DNA of 28,525 bases from Gammaproteobacteria bacterium (GTDB lineage Bacteria > Pseudomonadota > Gammaproteobacteria > PS1 > Pseudothioglobaceae): NCBI GenBank assembly GCA_024280535.1, contig JAJRPY010000124.1, positions 1-28,525 of the forward strand. The letters run 5' to 3'. The position numbers and the translations under genes are program-made. The notes under the pieces are model-generated. The model saw nothing but the letters and a program-made list of their open reading frames with translations. It did not search any database and was not told the origin of the DNA. Below, piece after piece: positions 18,207 to 27,537 of the stretch; the first letter of the stretch is position 1, and each line of letters starts with the position of its first letter.

Positions 18207-18782
18207 TTACTCTGTTGTATGTAAGTGGTTCATGGCCTTGTCAATATTGCCCTTAATGACGTCTTCGATTACTTGTAAGGCATCAATCATGGCATTATTA
18301 ATCTGTGTCAGCTCGTTTTTATTAGGCGCATGCAAAACATAATCAGCCACCTGAGATTTATCACCAGGATGGCCAATGCCAAGACGCAAGCGATAAAAAG
18401 ATTGGGTGCCAAGCGCCTTAATGGTGTCACGCAGTCCATTATGTCCGCCGTGTCCGCCCTCGACTTTAAGCCTTGCTGTGCCAGGGTCAAGATCCAACTC
18501 ATCATGAACAATAAGCAACTCCGATGCATTGAGCTGATAAAACTTGGCCAATGCTTGAATGGATTGCCCAGAGCGATTCATAAAAGTGGTTGGTTTTAAT
18601 AGGCGAACGCTTAATCCGCCAATTGTAATGTGTGTTGTATGACCAAAAAACTTGGTGTCTTTTTTAAAACTGGCAGCGTATAAATCAGCCAGCGCATCAC
18701 AAAACCAAAAACCCACATTATGCCGATGCGACTGATAATCCTTGCCTGGATTGCCCAGGCCAACAATCAGTTTAATCGCCAT
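18207..18782 (-). CDS. pth: Peptidyl-tRNA hydrolase
   Basis: Releases tRNA from peptidyl-tRNAs that fall off the ribosome. The 191-residue product (E. coli 194) begins MAIKLIVGLGNPGKDY and carries HRHNVGF with catalytic H21. KPTTFMNRSGQ and VHDELDLDPG supply the tRNA- and peptide-binding residues, including D94. GGHGGHNGLRD and RLRLGIGHPG follow. I used ATG 18782; the frame is open further upstream, but that extension overlaps rplY and lacks family similarity. rplY ends 19 bases upstream, the common rplY-pth pairing. Confidence 0.96.
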   Translation of the reverse strand: MAIKLIVGLGNPGKDYQSHRHNVGFWFCDALADLYAASFKKDTKFFGHTTHITIGGLSVRLLKPTTFMNRSGQSIQALAKFYQLNASELLIVHDELDLDPGTARLKVEGGHGGHNGLRDTIKALGTQSFYRLRLGIGHPGDKSQVADYVLHAPNKNELTQINNAMIDALQVIEDVIKGNIDKAMNHLHTTE

Positions 18783-18801
18783 AATAGCTTGCTGAATACG
18801 G

Positions 18802-19464
18802 TTACTCGTCGCCTTTATCGTCAGCATTCTCACCGGCGACTTCAGTTTCAGGTGCCACAGGGGCATCATCTTCAATTTCGGCCATAATCTTAGCCTCTTG
18901 AACGGCAACAACGCTTTGATCGTGTGCTTCAATATCACCATGGGTTAATGCTGTCAGAATAACGCCTTTAGGCATATTTAGCCCTGTTAGACTAATATGC
19001 TCGCCCAAGGCAAGATTGGTAATATCGACATCAATTGAGGTCGGTAAGTCCGCTGGTAAACAAGAAACTTCAACAGAAGTTACAAATTGATTAAGGATAG
19101 CACCCAGACGGATACCTTCATTTTCATCAGCACCGATAAAGTGTAATGGGATGTTGGTTACTAGTGCTTGTTTTAAGTCAATTCTTAAGAAGTCAACATG
19201 AGTAACAATGCCTTTGGCAGGGTGACGCTGTAAGTCTTTAATAATGACAGATTCTTTTTTCTTGCCAATCATCAAGTCTAAAACTGACGTATAAGAGTCT
19301 TCATTTTCTAATAAATGGGTAATTTCGTGAATGCTTAAGGTGATGTTGCTAGGTGCTTTGCCAGCGCCATAAATAATAGCAGGGATTTTTTCAGCGTGAC
19401 GTAGGCGGCGGCTCGCACCTTTACCTTGATCTTCACGCACTGTTGCGTTGATTGTTAAACTCAT
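18802..19464 (-). CDS. rplY: Ribosomal protein L25 (CTC/TL5 type)
   Basis: Binds 5S rRNA in the large ribosomal subunit. At 220 residues this is the two-domain form. The N-terminal L25 domain has REDQGKGASRRLRHAEKIPAI, IIYGAG and LQRHPAKGIVTHVDFLRID. The beta-rich C-terminal CTC domain has VEVSCLPADLPTSIDVDI and HISLTGLNMPKGV. It ends in an acidic tail that is probably disordered. The gene is first in a unit with pth and ychF. Its upstream region is bounded by element copy B at 19561-19730, which leaves under 100 bases for its promoter; I could not pick a convincing one. Confidence 0.95.
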   Translation of the reverse strand: MSLTINATVREDQGKGASRRLRHAEKIPAIIYGAGKAPSNITLSIHEITHLLENEDSYTSVLDLMIGKKKESVIIKDLQRHPAKGIVTHVDFLRIDLKQALVTNIPLHFIGADENEGIRLGAILNQFVTSVEVSCLPADLPTSIDVDITNLALGEHISLTGLNMPKGVILTALTHGDIEAHDQSVVAVQEAKIMAEIEDDAPVAPETEVAGENADDKGDE

Positions 19465-19560
19465 GTTTGTACTCCATAAAATAAAAAAAACACCCTTAAT
19501 TAAGATGTTGACTTAAGCGATATATTTTGCGACCAAATATACCAAAGGGGCTATTTTACC

Positions 19561-19730
19561 TTAAGAGACCTTTGCATAAATATGAATAATCATCAAAAAC
19601 CCATTTTTCGTTCATTTGGCAATTTTTTAAATCCTGTCTTAACCTTGTTAGGGCTAGGTTTAAGAAAATTACTCATTGGACAAAAATTGAATTTTGCCAA
19701 TCATCCTTGTTGATGTAAAGGCCTCCTTAA
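19561..19730. repeat. MITE-like element, copy B (TTAA-flanked)
   Basis: Non-coding element between rplY and ubiB, in opposite orientation to copy A at 1295-1494. TTAA lies exactly at both borders (19561-19564 and 19727-19730). The left end reads GAGACCTTTGCATAAATA; the right end, reversed, reads GGAGGCCTTTACATCAACA, so its inverted repeats are more diverged than in copy A. The two arms align with copy A nearly base for base, for example CAAAATTCAATTTTT and TTTAAAAAATTGCCAA on the shared strand, with a shorter centre. No reading frame is present. Confidence 0.75.
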
Positions 19731-19749
19731 GTGTAGTTTGTTTGGCGTG

Positions 19750-21357
19750 TTATCTGGATTTTATCCAAAAGATTAATGCGATAATGGCACTAATTGTGCC
19801 TGCAATCCACAGGTTGTTGACAGCAAGCACGCCGCTTAAGATGAGTAGTGATCCGGCAAAAATAGCTGCGGTTTGTTTGTCGGCATTGTCTTTAAGTTGA
19901 TCAACGATTTGGTCGGTTTTCTGTGTGTAAAGTTTGTTGATATCTTTCATCTTGCCAAGTTGTTTAAGCGCATTAATGACGAGAGCAGGTAGCTCGGGAA
20001 TTTCTTTTAACAATTCAGGCGCTTCTTTTTTGAGTTTTTTAAAGGTGTTTTTCATACTGTATCTCTCTTTCATTAAGTCTTCTAAAAAGGGTTTTGCGCT
20101 AGACCATAAGTCTAATTGAGGGTAGAGTTGCCGGCCTAAGCCCTCGATATTTAACAAGGTTTTGTCCAATAATAATAATTGTGGCTGGACGCGTATGTCG
20201 AAATTTTTGGCCTCTTGAATTAAGTCTAATAGCACTTGACCAAAATAAATCTCCCCTAGTGGCTTATCAAACATTGGCGTGCATATTTTTTTAACCGCGG
20301 CAGTAAATGCCTTTTCATCGGTGTTTATGCCAACCCATCCGGAGTCAATATAGACTTGCGCTACTTTTTGATAATCTTGATTAAAAAATGCCAGAAAAAT
20401 ATCCGCCAAAAAATCTCTATCCTCGTCGCTAAGCGTTCCCATAATGCCAAAATCTACGCCGATATATTGCCCCTCATCAGAGACAAAAATATTGCCTGGG
20501 TGCATATCGGCATGAAAAAAATTATGCTTAAAAACTTGGGTAAAAAAGATAACCACACCTTCTTCAGCCAGGCGTTTTAAGTCGATATTTTTAGCCTTAA
20601 GTGTTGCAATTTCGCCAATTGGCGTGCCATAAATGCGCTCGGTGGTTAGCACCTTGGTGCCGCTTAATGAATGAAAAACCTTGGGTACGTATAAAAGCTC
20701 AGAATCTTTAAAATTTTCTCTCAACTTGTCGCAATGTCCTGCTTCAATGCGCATATCCAGCTCGTCATTAATAATTGACTCAAATTCTTCAACCACTTCA
20801 ATGGGGCGAATTTTTTTGGCCATAGTGGGGTGGTGGCTAATTAGTTTGGCCAGACTGCGCATTAATTTAATATCAGCTGTGATTAATTGCTCAATATCAG
20901 GGCGCACCACCTTAACCACCACTGCCTGTCCATCTAGCGTAGTTGCGGTATGAATTTGTGCAATAGAGGCGCTGGCCAGTGGGGTGTCGTCAAATGTGCT
21001 AAACAGTGTATTGATACTAGCACCAAGCGTTTGTTCGATAATAGCCCTTGCCGATTGAGTGTCAAACGCCGGACAGCTGTCTTGTAATTTTTTTAACTCA
21101 AGGCTAATGTCAGCGGGCAACAAATCGGGTCTGGTTGAAAGCGTTTGCCCAAATTTAATATAAATCGGCCCAAGTTCCTCAAGTGCCAGACGAATTCGCT
21201 CACCTCGGGTGTATTTTTTTACCGGAAAATAATGCCAAGGGAGTAAATACAAAAAAGGCCTAAAATTTTTTAATAAAGGCGTTGATAATACGAGAGAATC
21301 TAGCCGATAGCGCATCAGCACTCGTGAAATTTTAAAAAATCTAACTAAACTACGCAC
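19750..21357 (-). CDS. ubiB: UbiB, ubiquinone-biosynthesis atypical kinase/ATPase
   Basis: ABC1/ADCK/UbiB-family protein needed for aerobic ubiquinone synthesis, with ATPase activity that supports the lipid-pathway complex at the inner membrane. The 535-residue product has the signature KFGQTLSTRPDLLP (KxGQ motif), the alanine-rich nucleotide loop ASASIAQIH, the lysine in VVVKVVRP, the catalytic-loop HADMHPGNIFV, and the metal-binding DFGIMGTL. Two C-terminal hydrophobic segments (about residues 490-532) anchor it to the membrane. It starts two bases after ubiJ, in the conserved ubiE-ubiJ-ubiB order. Confidence 0.96.
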   Translation of the reverse strand: MRSLVRFFKISRVLMRYRLDSLVLSTPLLKNFRPFLYLLPWHYFPVKKYTRGERIRLALEELGPIYIKFGQTLSTRPDLLPADISLELKKLQDSCPAFDTQSARAIIEQTLGASINTLFSTFDDTPLASASIAQIHTATTLDGQAVVVKVVRPDIEQLITADIKLMRSLAKLISHHPTMAKKIRPIEVVEEFESIINDELDMRIEAGHCDKLRENFKDSELLYVPKVFHSLSGTKVLTTERIYGTPIGEIATLKAKNIDLKRLAEEGVVIFFTQVFKHNFFHADMHPGNIFVSDEGQYIGVDFGIMGTLSDEDRDFLADIFLAFFNQDYQKVAQVYIDSGWVGINTDEKAFTAAVKKICTPMFDKPLGEIYFGQVLLDLIQEAKNFDIRVQPQLLLLDKTLLNIEGLGRQLYPQLDLWSSAKPFLEDLMKERYSMKNTFKKLKKEAPELLKEIPELPALVINALKQLGKMKDINKLYTQKTDQIVDQLKDNADKQTAAIFAGSLLILSGVLAVNNLWIAGTISAIIALIFWIKSR

Positions 21358-21359
21358 GG

Positions 21360-21872
21360 TTAGTGGCGGTTATTTTTGTATAATTTTGACACAGTGGGCA
21401 TGATTAGCAATTGGCTTAACCCATCTTTGAGCGCATCCAGTGGATTGTTGGAATGCTGCACAAGGTGCTTAACATCTTTGGCTATTTTCCCCGCCTTATG
21501 CGCAATTATATCGCCTGTGTAGTGCGACAAAACTTCTTCTAGGTCAATATCCACAGAGTGAAGTAGGTCAACCAAGCATTGCACGGTTTTAACATCACCA
21601 TGAATGATTAATTTGTCTTGTTTGAGCAGTTCGGTTAAATCCTCGCCCTTGAATAAGGCAAAAAACACGCCAGCACTAAGACGAATATCAACATCATTTT
21701 GGCGTTCTGTATCGCTGATTACAAAAATTCGACCATTGGCACTGATAAAATTAAGTTCAATAGGCAGGTCTTGTAATGCAAATCGAATGGTTTTATTGTC
21801 TAAGGGCTTGAGGTCAAGATTGCCAGTTTGAATGAGGTAATTGAGCGCCTGCTCTAGGGCAAAATATTGCAT
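21360..21872 (-). CDS. ubiJ: UbiJ, ubiquinone-biosynthesis accessory factor (SCP2 domain)
   Basis: Lipid-binding accessory protein that organises the ubiquinone-synthesis complex. The 170-residue product begins with a helix (FALEQALNYLIQTG), followed by a sterol-carrier-like SCP2 fold (ELNFISANGRIFVIS, VDIRLSAGVFFALFKGEDL, KLIIHGDVKTVQCLVDLLHSVDIDLEEVLSHYTGDIIAHKAG). It is somewhat shorter than E. coli UbiJ (201). Sequence similarity in this family is low, so position between ubiE and ubiB weighs heavily. It starts 9 bases after the ubiE stop. Confidence 0.88.
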   Translation of the reverse strand: MQYFALEQALNYLIQTGNLDLKPLDNKTIRFALQDLPIELNFISANGRIFVISDTERQNDVDIRLSAGVFFALFKGEDLTELLKQDKLIIHGDVKTVQCLVDLLHSVDIDLEEVLSHYTGDIIAHKAGKIAKDVKHLVQHSNNPLDALKDGLSQLLIMPTVSKLYKNNRH

Positions 21873-21881
21873 CAGGCGAGG

Positions 21882-22622
21882 CTAAACTTTAATGCCTTTG
21901 TGTAGTGCCACAATCCCGCCCGATAGATTGTGATACTCGCAAAAACCAAAACCAGCCTCTAGCACCCTATCTTTTAAGGTTTCTTGGTCAGGGTGTTTGC
22001 GAATTGACTCGGCCAGGTATTGGTAAGAGGCTTTATCATCCGCAATCAGTTCACCGAGCGTTGGCATAATATTAAAGGAATAAAAATCATAGCATTTTTT
22101 AAGTAATTTCGAATCTGTTGTTGAAAATTCTAAAATTAATAAGCAACCGCCAGGCTTGAGTATGCGGTGCATTTCGCTTAGCGCTTGGTCTTTATCAGTT
22201 ACATTTCTAAGCCCAAAAGCGATAGAAACACAATCAAAACTATTATCAGCAAAAGGCAGATATTGCGCATTGAGCTGGACAAAATCGACGCCAAATACAC
22301 CTTTATTGATGAGGTTTTTTCGTCCCTCATTCAGCATAGCAGCATTAATGTCCGATAAAATAACCTGCCCAGATTTGCCAACTTTTTGACGAAATGCAAT
22401 GGCCAAATCGCCCGTTCCGCCAGCAATATCCAGTACCTTGTCGCCCGTTTTGACGTTGGAAGAGGCAATAGTATAGCGCTTCCACAATCGGTGCGCGCCC
22501 AGTGATAAAACGTCATTCATTAAATCGTACTTGCTGGCAACCGAATCAAAAACGCCCTTAACCAAATGTTGTTTGTCTTTGGTGGCAACGTCTTTGAAGC
22601 CAAAATGTGTGGTATTATTCAT
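21882..22622 (-). CDS. ubiE: Ubiquinone/menaquinone biosynthesis C-methyltransferase UbiE
   Basis: SAM-dependent methyltransferase that adds the ring C-methyl group in quinone synthesis. The 246-residue product shows the family N-terminus ([25 protein letters not shown]), SAM motif [25 protein letters not shown], the UbiE signature [25 protein letters not shown], and the closing [15 protein letters not shown]. Its ATG overlaps the citrate synthase stop by four bases (ATGA at 22619-22622), which points to translational coupling in a gltA-ubiE-ubiJ-ubiB unit. Confidence 0.97.
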   Translation of the reverse strand: MNNTTHFGFKDVATKDKQHLVKGVFDSVASKYDLMNDVLSLGAHRLWKRYTIASSNVKTGDKVLDIAGGTGDLAIAFRQKVGKSGQVILSDINAAMLNEGRKNLINKGVFGVDFVQLNAQYLPFADNSFDCVSIAFGLRNVTDKDQALSEMHRILKPGGCLLILEFSTTDSKLLKKCYDFYSFNIMPTLGELIADDKASYQYLAESIRKHPDQETLKDRVLEAGFGFCEYHNLSGGIVALHKGIKV

Positions 22623-23764
22623 GTCTTTTGGTTTGTTGGGTAGGCTCTAAAGTCGCTACCGGTGTAAATTTGAGTGGGTCTAAAAATTCGATTATGCGCC
22701 ACTTGTTCGTGCCAATGTGCTGCCCAACCTGCGGATCTTGCCATGGCAAAGATGGGAGTAAAGTGTTCTTTTGGAATGTTGAAAATTTCAGAATAAAGGA
22801 TGCCAGAATAAAAATCAACATTCGGAAATACGCCTTTATCAGCAAGCAATTCTTCGCAAACGCGTTCTACTTCTAAGGCGGTTTCAAAGCGTGCTGATAA
22901 GGTGATATTGGCTTTTTTAATATAGGCTTCAATCATCTTTTGTAAAATACTGGCACGCGGGTCTTTGACGCTGTATTCGCGATGTCCCATACCCCAAATA
23001 ACTTGCTTGTTTTTTAGGCGCTTTTCAATATAATTGCGCGCATTTTTTTTGTCGCCAATTGCATCTAGCATTTTTAGCACATCTTCATTGGCACCACCGT
23101 GTAGAGAGCCTGCTAGAGTGCCAACTGCCGCTGAGATTGAAGCAAAAGGATTGGCCAATGTCGAGGCAGTGACCATGGCTGAAAACGTGCTGGCATTGAT
23201 GGTATGCTCGGCGTGCAAAATCAAACAGGCGTCAAATAATTGCACAATGTCTTGATCAGGCTCTTCGGCAAAAGACATATACAAGAAATTTTTTGCATAA
23301 GACATATTTTTACTAGGCGGAATGGGGTCGTAGCCGGCGCTAATTCTCGCCCACATGGCCACTAAGGTGCTCATATTGGCAATAATTTTAGTCAGTGCGC
23401 TTTGCGTAAAGGCAGAGTCAGGGTCTTTGGCCCCTGCACCCGGGTAAAAGGTTGCCATGGCGGCAATTGCCGTTTGTAATACATCCATTGGGTGCCCGTT
23501 TGCTGGCAATGTCCACATCATTTCTCTAATATTGCGTTTAACCTCGTAGCGTTTGTGTAATACGCATCGAAATGTTTCTAAATCAGCCTTGCTCGGCAAC
23601 TCGCCGTCTCTAAGTAGCATAGCTACCTCTTCAAAAGAGGCGTTTTTTGCCAAGTCTTCAATGGAATAGCCGCGATAGGCCAAAATACCATTTTTGCCAT
23701 CAATTGATGAGATGGAAGATTCGGTGGCGGGTACGCCTGCTAGGCCGGGTATGTATTCAATCAT
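22619..23764 (-). CDS. gltA: Citrate synthase
   Basis: Condenses acetyl-CoA with oxaloacetate to citrate. At 381 residues it belongs to the shorter dimeric type rather than the longer NADH-regulated hexameric E. coli type. Substrate-binding and catalytic parts are visible: [13 protein letters not shown] (H184, H187), GSLHGGANE (H222), [15 protein letters not shown] (H261) and NVDFYSG with the catalytic aspartate (D317), then [12 protein letters not shown]. Methylcitrate synthase is a close relative and cannot be excluded, but no propionate genes are nearby. It begins 9 bases after erpA and overlaps ubiE by four bases. Confidence 0.9.
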   Translation of the reverse strand: MIEYIPGLAGVPATESSISSIDGKNGILAYRGYSIEDLAKNASFEEVAMLLRDGELPSKADLETFRCVLHKRYEVKRNIREMMWTLPANGHPMDVLQTAIAAMATFYPGAGAKDPDSAFTQSALTKIIANMSTLVAMWARISAGYDPIPPSKNMSYAKNFLYMSFAEEPDQDIVQLFDACLILHAEHTINASTFSAMVTASTLANPFASISAAVGTLAGSLHGGANEDVLKMLDAIGDKKNARNYIEKRLKNKQVIWGMGHREYSVKDPRASILQKMIEAYIKKANITLSARFETALEVERVCEELLADKGVFPNVDFYSGILYSEIFNIPKEHFTPIFAMARSAGWAAHWHEQVAHNRIFRPTQIYTGSDFRAYPTNQKT

Positions 23765-23773
23765 AATGCTGAT

Positions 23774-24121
23774 TTATACCGAAAAAGATGAGCCACAACC
23801 GCAGGTGGTTTTGGCATTGGGGTTGTGAATAATAAAACGCGCGCCTTGCAAATCCTCAAGATAATCAACAGTTGCGCCGATTAAATATTGATAGCTCATA
23901 GGGTCAACCACGAGCTGTACGCCATTGTTCTCAACGCCAGAATCGCCTTCTTTGTGTTCCTCATCAAAGGTAAAGCCATACGAAAATCCAGAACAACCGC
24001 CGCCTGTAATATAAACACGCAAGCGTAAATTCTGATTTTTTTCTTCCTTGATTAAGGCTGAAACTTTGTTGGCAGCGCTGTCGCTAAAAATAATATCGGC
24101 TGATTCTAGTACTTCTGACAT
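23774..24121 (-). CDS. erpA: A-type iron-sulfur carrier protein ErpA
   Basis: Delivers iron-sulfur clusters to apo-enzymes, including those of quinone and isoprenoid metabolism. The 115-residue product matches E. coli ErpA along its length. [20 protein letters not shown] carries the first cluster cysteine, [17 protein letters not shown] is the middle, and the C-terminal [16 protein letters not shown] supplies the paired cysteines. It sits 15 bases after argC and before citrate synthase on the same strand. Confidence 0.96.
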   Translation of the reverse strand: MSEVLESADIIFSDSAANKVSALIKEEKNQNLRLRVYITGGGCSGFSYGFTFDEEHKEGDSGVENNGVQLVVDPMSYQYLIGATVDYLEDLQGARFIIHNPNAKTTCGCGSSFSV

Positions 24122-24136
24122 GGTATTTCCTCTTGT

Positions 24137-25171
24137 TTAAGGCAGTAAGCCCATGGATGATAGCCCAGTTTTTTCGTCCAGACCAAACATAATATTCATA
24201 TTTTGAATGGCTTGCCCAGCTGCCCCTTTGACTAAATTATCAATCACGCAGGTAACGACTAATTTTCCGCCAACTGCGTGTTGTACGCCAATTTGGCAAA
24301 AATTGCTGGATTTCACATTGCGCGTTGCTGGAATAACCCCAGCACCCAGAACATTGACAAAGTATTCATCTTTATAAGCCTGTTCAAAAATTGATTGTAC
24401 CTCAATATCTGTCTCTAATAAGTCCACATAAATTGTGGACTCCATACCGCGAATCATTGGCACCAAATGCGGAATAAAGGTTAGCCCGATTGGCTTGCCA
24501 CCTGCCAGCGAGCTTAATTCTTGTTTGATTTCTGGATAGTGGCGATGCCCGCTAATGCCGTAAGCCTTAACGGATTCGCTGGTTTCACATAATAGCATGG
24601 CTTGGTTGGCGCCACGTCCTGCCCCACTTACCCCAGTTTTGGCATCAACAATAATGGTTGATAGGTCGATTAACTTTTGCTCAATTAAGGGTTTGAGTGC
24701 TAATAAAACGGTGGTTGGAAAGCAGCCAGGGTTGCCAATTAAGTTAGCCGTTTTAATTTGCGCACGATTAATTTCAGACAGTCCGTACACTGAAGAGGCT
24801 AGCAAATCGCCCTGAAAATTATCCAAACCATACCATTGTGCATATTCGTTCTTATCGCGCAGACGAAAATCTGGGCCCAGGTCAATAACTTTGATACCTT
24901 GATGAATAAAATTACCCGCCGTTTTCATAGCAACGCCATGGGGAGTTGCAAAAAAGATAATATCACAACTGTCTAGGATTTTGTCATCAGACTTTGTGAA
25001 GATTAATTGTGTTTGCCCTGCCAAAGACGGGAAAAAATCACCCACCAATTGTCCCACTTCCGAGCGAGAGCTGATAGCAATCACCTCTACACCCTCATGA
25101 GTATGAAGTAATCTGAGTAATTCGACTCCAGTATAACCCGTGCCACCAATAATGCCTACTTTAATTGTCAT
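24137..25171 (-). CDS. argC: N-acetyl-gamma-glutamyl-phosphate reductase
   Basis: NADPH-dependent third step of arginine synthesis. The 344-residue product starts with the Rossmann motif VGIIGGTGYTGVELLRLL. It carries FFATPHGV, the active-site GNPGCFPTT with nucleophile C150, DAKTGVSGAGR, and the catalytic-histidine stretch SGHRHYPEI. FIPHLVPMIRGMESTIYV completes the fold. It lies 12 bases downstream of accC, with no other arginine genes in view. Confidence 0.97.
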   Translation of the reverse strand: MTIKVGIIGGTGYTGVELLRLLHTHEGVEVIAISSRSEVGQLVGDFFPSLAGQTQLIFTKSDDKILDSCDIIFFATPHGVAMKTAGNFIHQGIKVIDLGPDFRLRDKNEYAQWYGLDNFQGDLLASSVYGLSEINRAQIKTANLIGNPGCFPTTVLLALKPLIEQKLIDLSTIIVDAKTGVSGAGRGANQAMLLCETSESVKAYGISGHRHYPEIKQELSSLAGGKPIGLTFIPHLVPMIRGMESTIYVDLLETDIEVQSIFEQAYKDEYFVNVLGAGVIPATRNVKSSNFCQIGVQHAVGGKLVVTCVIDNLVKGAAGQAIQNMNIMFGLDEKTGLSSMGLLP

Positions 25172-25183
25172 AGTTTTAAAAGG

Positions 25184-26545
25184 TTAATGAGGCTCTCCAA
25201 GCATTTTTTCAAGATAATGAATATTCAGACCCCCTTGTTGAAAAACCGCATCTTCCATAATGCGAGCCTGTAAAGGGATATTGGTTTTAATGCCGTCAAC
25301 AACCATCTCACTCAGCGCATTTTGCATCTTGATAATCGCACCAAGACGCGTATCTGCATAGGTGATTAATTTGCCAATCATTGAATCGTAATAAGGCGGC
25401 ACCGTATAGCCATTATAAATATGCGAATCAACCCGTACGCCCAATCCACCAGCCACATGATATTGGGTAATCTTGCCGGGAGAAGGCATAAAATTGTTAG
25501 GGTCTTCAGCATTGATGCGACACTCAACAGCATGGCCTTTAATCACCACTGCATCTTGAGTAAACGACAGCGTCTGCCCATCAGCAATCAAAATTTGCTC
25601 ACGCACAATGTCAATCCCAGTAATCATCTCCGTTACTGGATGTTCAACTTGTACACGAGTGTTCATTTCAATAAAATAAAATTCATTGTTTTCAAATAAA
25701 AATTCAAAAGTGCCCGCTCCCCGATAATTAATCGCCTGACAAGCCTTGGCACAAACTTGGCCGATTTTGTTGCGCAATGCGGGCGTGATGCCAGGTGCAG
25801 GTGCTTCTTCTACTACTTTTTGATGGCGACGTTGCATGGAGCAATCACGTTCGCCCAAATGCACGGCATTGCCGTGCTCATCAGCCAATATTTGAATTTC
25901 TATATGGCGTGGGGTGGTGAGAAATTTTTCCATATAAACTTCTGGGTTGCCAAAAAAACTTTGCCCTTCGGTTTTGGCCAACTCAATGGCAGCAAGTAAA
26001 TCAGACTCTTTTTCCACCACTTGCATGCCACGACCACCGCCACCACCAGATGCCTTAATAATAATCGGCAGACCAATATTTTTAGCCAGTGCCATATTTT
26101 TAATAGGATCGTCATCCAAAGCACCATCCGAACCAGGCACACAAGGCACGCCAGATGCCTGCATGGCTTCAATAGCAGCCACTTTATCGCCCATAACACG
26201 AATATTTTGCGCACGCGGACCAATAAATATAAAGCCACTTTCCTCAACACGTTGGGCAAAATCAGCACTTTCTGATAAAAATCCATAGCCAGGGTGAATG
26301 GCATCCGCATGGGTTACCTCGGCAGCAGCAATCAGCGCAGGGATATTTAAATAACTATCAAGCGAAGAGGGCGGGCCGATGCACACTGCTTCATCAGCCA
26401 AGCGCACGTGCTTAAGATCCTTATCTGCTGTTGAATAGACGGCAACAGTTTTAATGCCCAACTCTCGACAAGCCCTTAAAATCCTAAGCGCAATTTCACC
26501 GCGATTGGCAATCAGCACTTTTTGAATGTTGTTTAAGATCATCAT
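25184..26545 (-). CDS. accC: Biotin carboxylase subunit of acetyl-CoA carboxylase
   Basis: Carboxylates the biotin on AccB using ATP and bicarbonate, the first half-reaction of fatty-acid synthesis. The 453-residue product (E. coli 449) has [22 protein letters not shown], the ATP-grasp glycine loop [26 protein letters not shown], and the active-site [14 protein letters not shown]. Its first ATG overlaps the accB stop by four bases (ATGA); a second ATG directly follows and could be used instead. Part of the aroQ-accB-accC unit. Confidence 0.97.
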   Translation of the reverse strand: MMILNNIQKVLIANRGEIALRILRACRELGIKTVAVYSTADKDLKHVRLADEAVCIGPPSSLDSYLNIPALIAAAEVTHADAIHPGYGFLSESADFAQRVEESGFIFIGPRAQNIRVMGDKVAAIEAMQASGVPCVPGSDGALDDDPIKNMALAKNIGLPIIIKASGGGGGRGMQVVEKESDLLAAIELAKTEGQSFFGNPEVYMEKFLTTPRHIEIQILADEHGNAVHLGERDCSMQRRHQKVVEEAPAPGITPALRNKIGQVCAKACQAINYRGAGTFEFLFENNEFYFIEMNTRVQVEHPVTEMITGIDIVREQILIADGQTLSFTQDAVVIKGHAVECRINAEDPNNFMPSPGKITQYHVAGGLGVRVDSHIYNGYTVPPYYDSMIGKLITYADTRLGAIIKMQNALSEMVVDGIKTNIPLQARIMEDAVFQQGGLNIHYLEKMLGEPH

Positions 26546-26988
26546 TGAATGACAACAAGTGGCTGGCCAAATTCAATGGCATCACCATCTTTACACAAAA
26601 TTTCAGTGACGGTGCCAGATTGATCGGCTTCGATTTGATTCATAATTTTCATAGCCTCAATGATGCAAATAGTATCACCTTGGGTCACGTGCTGGCCAAT
26701 GGTAATAAAGGCATCAGATGTTGGCGATGCGGCACCGTAGAAAGTACCGACCATTGGCGAGCTGATTGGATGGCCATCAATCGTTGTGGGCGCCTGTGCA
26801 GTGGCAGTTTCAGTAGGGGTTATGGCGATGGGGGCAGCAGCGACGGGCGCAGGTGCCATTGGTGCAGCCATAGGTGCATTACCATGGCGCGAAATTCGAA
26901 TCGACTCCTCACCCTCACTAATTTCTATTTCTGCCATGCCGGATTGTTCTAACAATTCCATGAGTTTTTTTATTTTGCGAATGTCCAT
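26542..26988 (-). CDS. accB: Biotin carboxyl carrier protein of acetyl-CoA carboxylase
   Basis: Carries biotin between the carboxylase and transferase of acetyl-CoA carboxylase. The 148-residue product has an N-terminal helical part ([21 protein letters not shown]), a flexible Ala/Pro-rich linker (about residues 38-70), and the C-terminal biotinyl domain. The latter has [14 protein letters not shown] and [11 protein letters not shown], where K114 is the biotin attachment site. It begins 5 bases after aroQ and overlaps accC by four bases. Confidence 0.97.
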   Translation of the reverse strand: MDIRKIKKLMELLEQSGMAEIEISEGEESIRISRHGNAPMAAPMAPAPVAAAPIAITPTETATAQAPTTIDGHPISSPMVGTFYGAASPTSDAFITIGQHVTQGDTICIIEAMKIMNQIEADQSGTVTEILCKDGDAIEFGQPLVVIQ

Positions 26989-26993
26989 GTTGG

Positions 26994-27437
26994 TTACCCC
27001 TTTGATTTAATATGTTTGATTGCGGCGCTTAATGCAAATTCATAGCCCTGTGCGCCAAAGCCTGAAATGACCCCTTGTGCAATGTCTGAAAAATAAGATG
27101 TTTGACGAAAATCTTCCCGTTTGTAAACATTAGACAAATGCACTTCTGTAAACTCAATACCCACTGCCAACAACGCATCACGCAGTGCCACAGAGGTATG
27201 AGTAAAGGCCGCTGGATTAATAATAATATATTGGGTTGCGTTGTTACTTGCTGCATGGATTTTATCAATCAAGCCAACTTCGGCATTATCCTGATGATGC
27301 TCAAGGCTGAGCCCAGCCGTCGCCGCCAATTGAGTCAAATGACTAACAATAGCCTTTAGGGTTTGCGCGCCGTAAAGATTAGGTTCGCGCGTACCGAGCA
27401 TATTTAGATTAGGGCCATTAAGCAATAAGATGTCCAT
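26994..27437 (-). CDS. aroQ: 3-dehydroquinate dehydratase, type II
   Basis: Third step of the shikimate pathway to aromatic amino acids. The 147-residue product has the small dodecameric type II form: [20 protein letters not shown] with the catalytic tyrosine, the [15 protein letters not shown] stretch, [19 protein letters not shown] with substrate-binding Asn and His, and [14 protein letters not shown]. It is first in the aroQ-accB-accC unit, a common gammaproteobacterial arrangement. The 100 bases upstream hold no promoter I can call with confidence. Confidence 0.97.
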   Translation of the reverse strand: MDILLLNGPNLNMLGTREPNLYGAQTLKAIVSHLTQLAATAGLSLEHHQDNAEVGLIDKIHAASNNATQYIIINPAAFTHTSVALRDALLAVGIEFTEVHLSNVYKREDFRQTSYFSDIAQGVISGFGAQGYEFALSAAIKHIKSKG

Positions 27438-27537
27438 AACACATTACAACAAGTAACAAATAAATCTAATTTTACCACCAACATCAAGCATCTTAATCGT
27501 TTTTAATAGACTTTTAGCGACCAAGTTAAATTAACGC

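Noticed and set aside
18783..18941. Upstream extension of pth into rplY
   Set aside because: The extra 53 residues overlap rplY in another frame and lack similarity to the family; MAIKLIVGLGNPG is the conserved start.
19465..19560. Promoter for rplY
   Set aside because: AT-rich candidates such as TATATC and TTGGTA were seen, but none had acceptable spacing and both hexamers.
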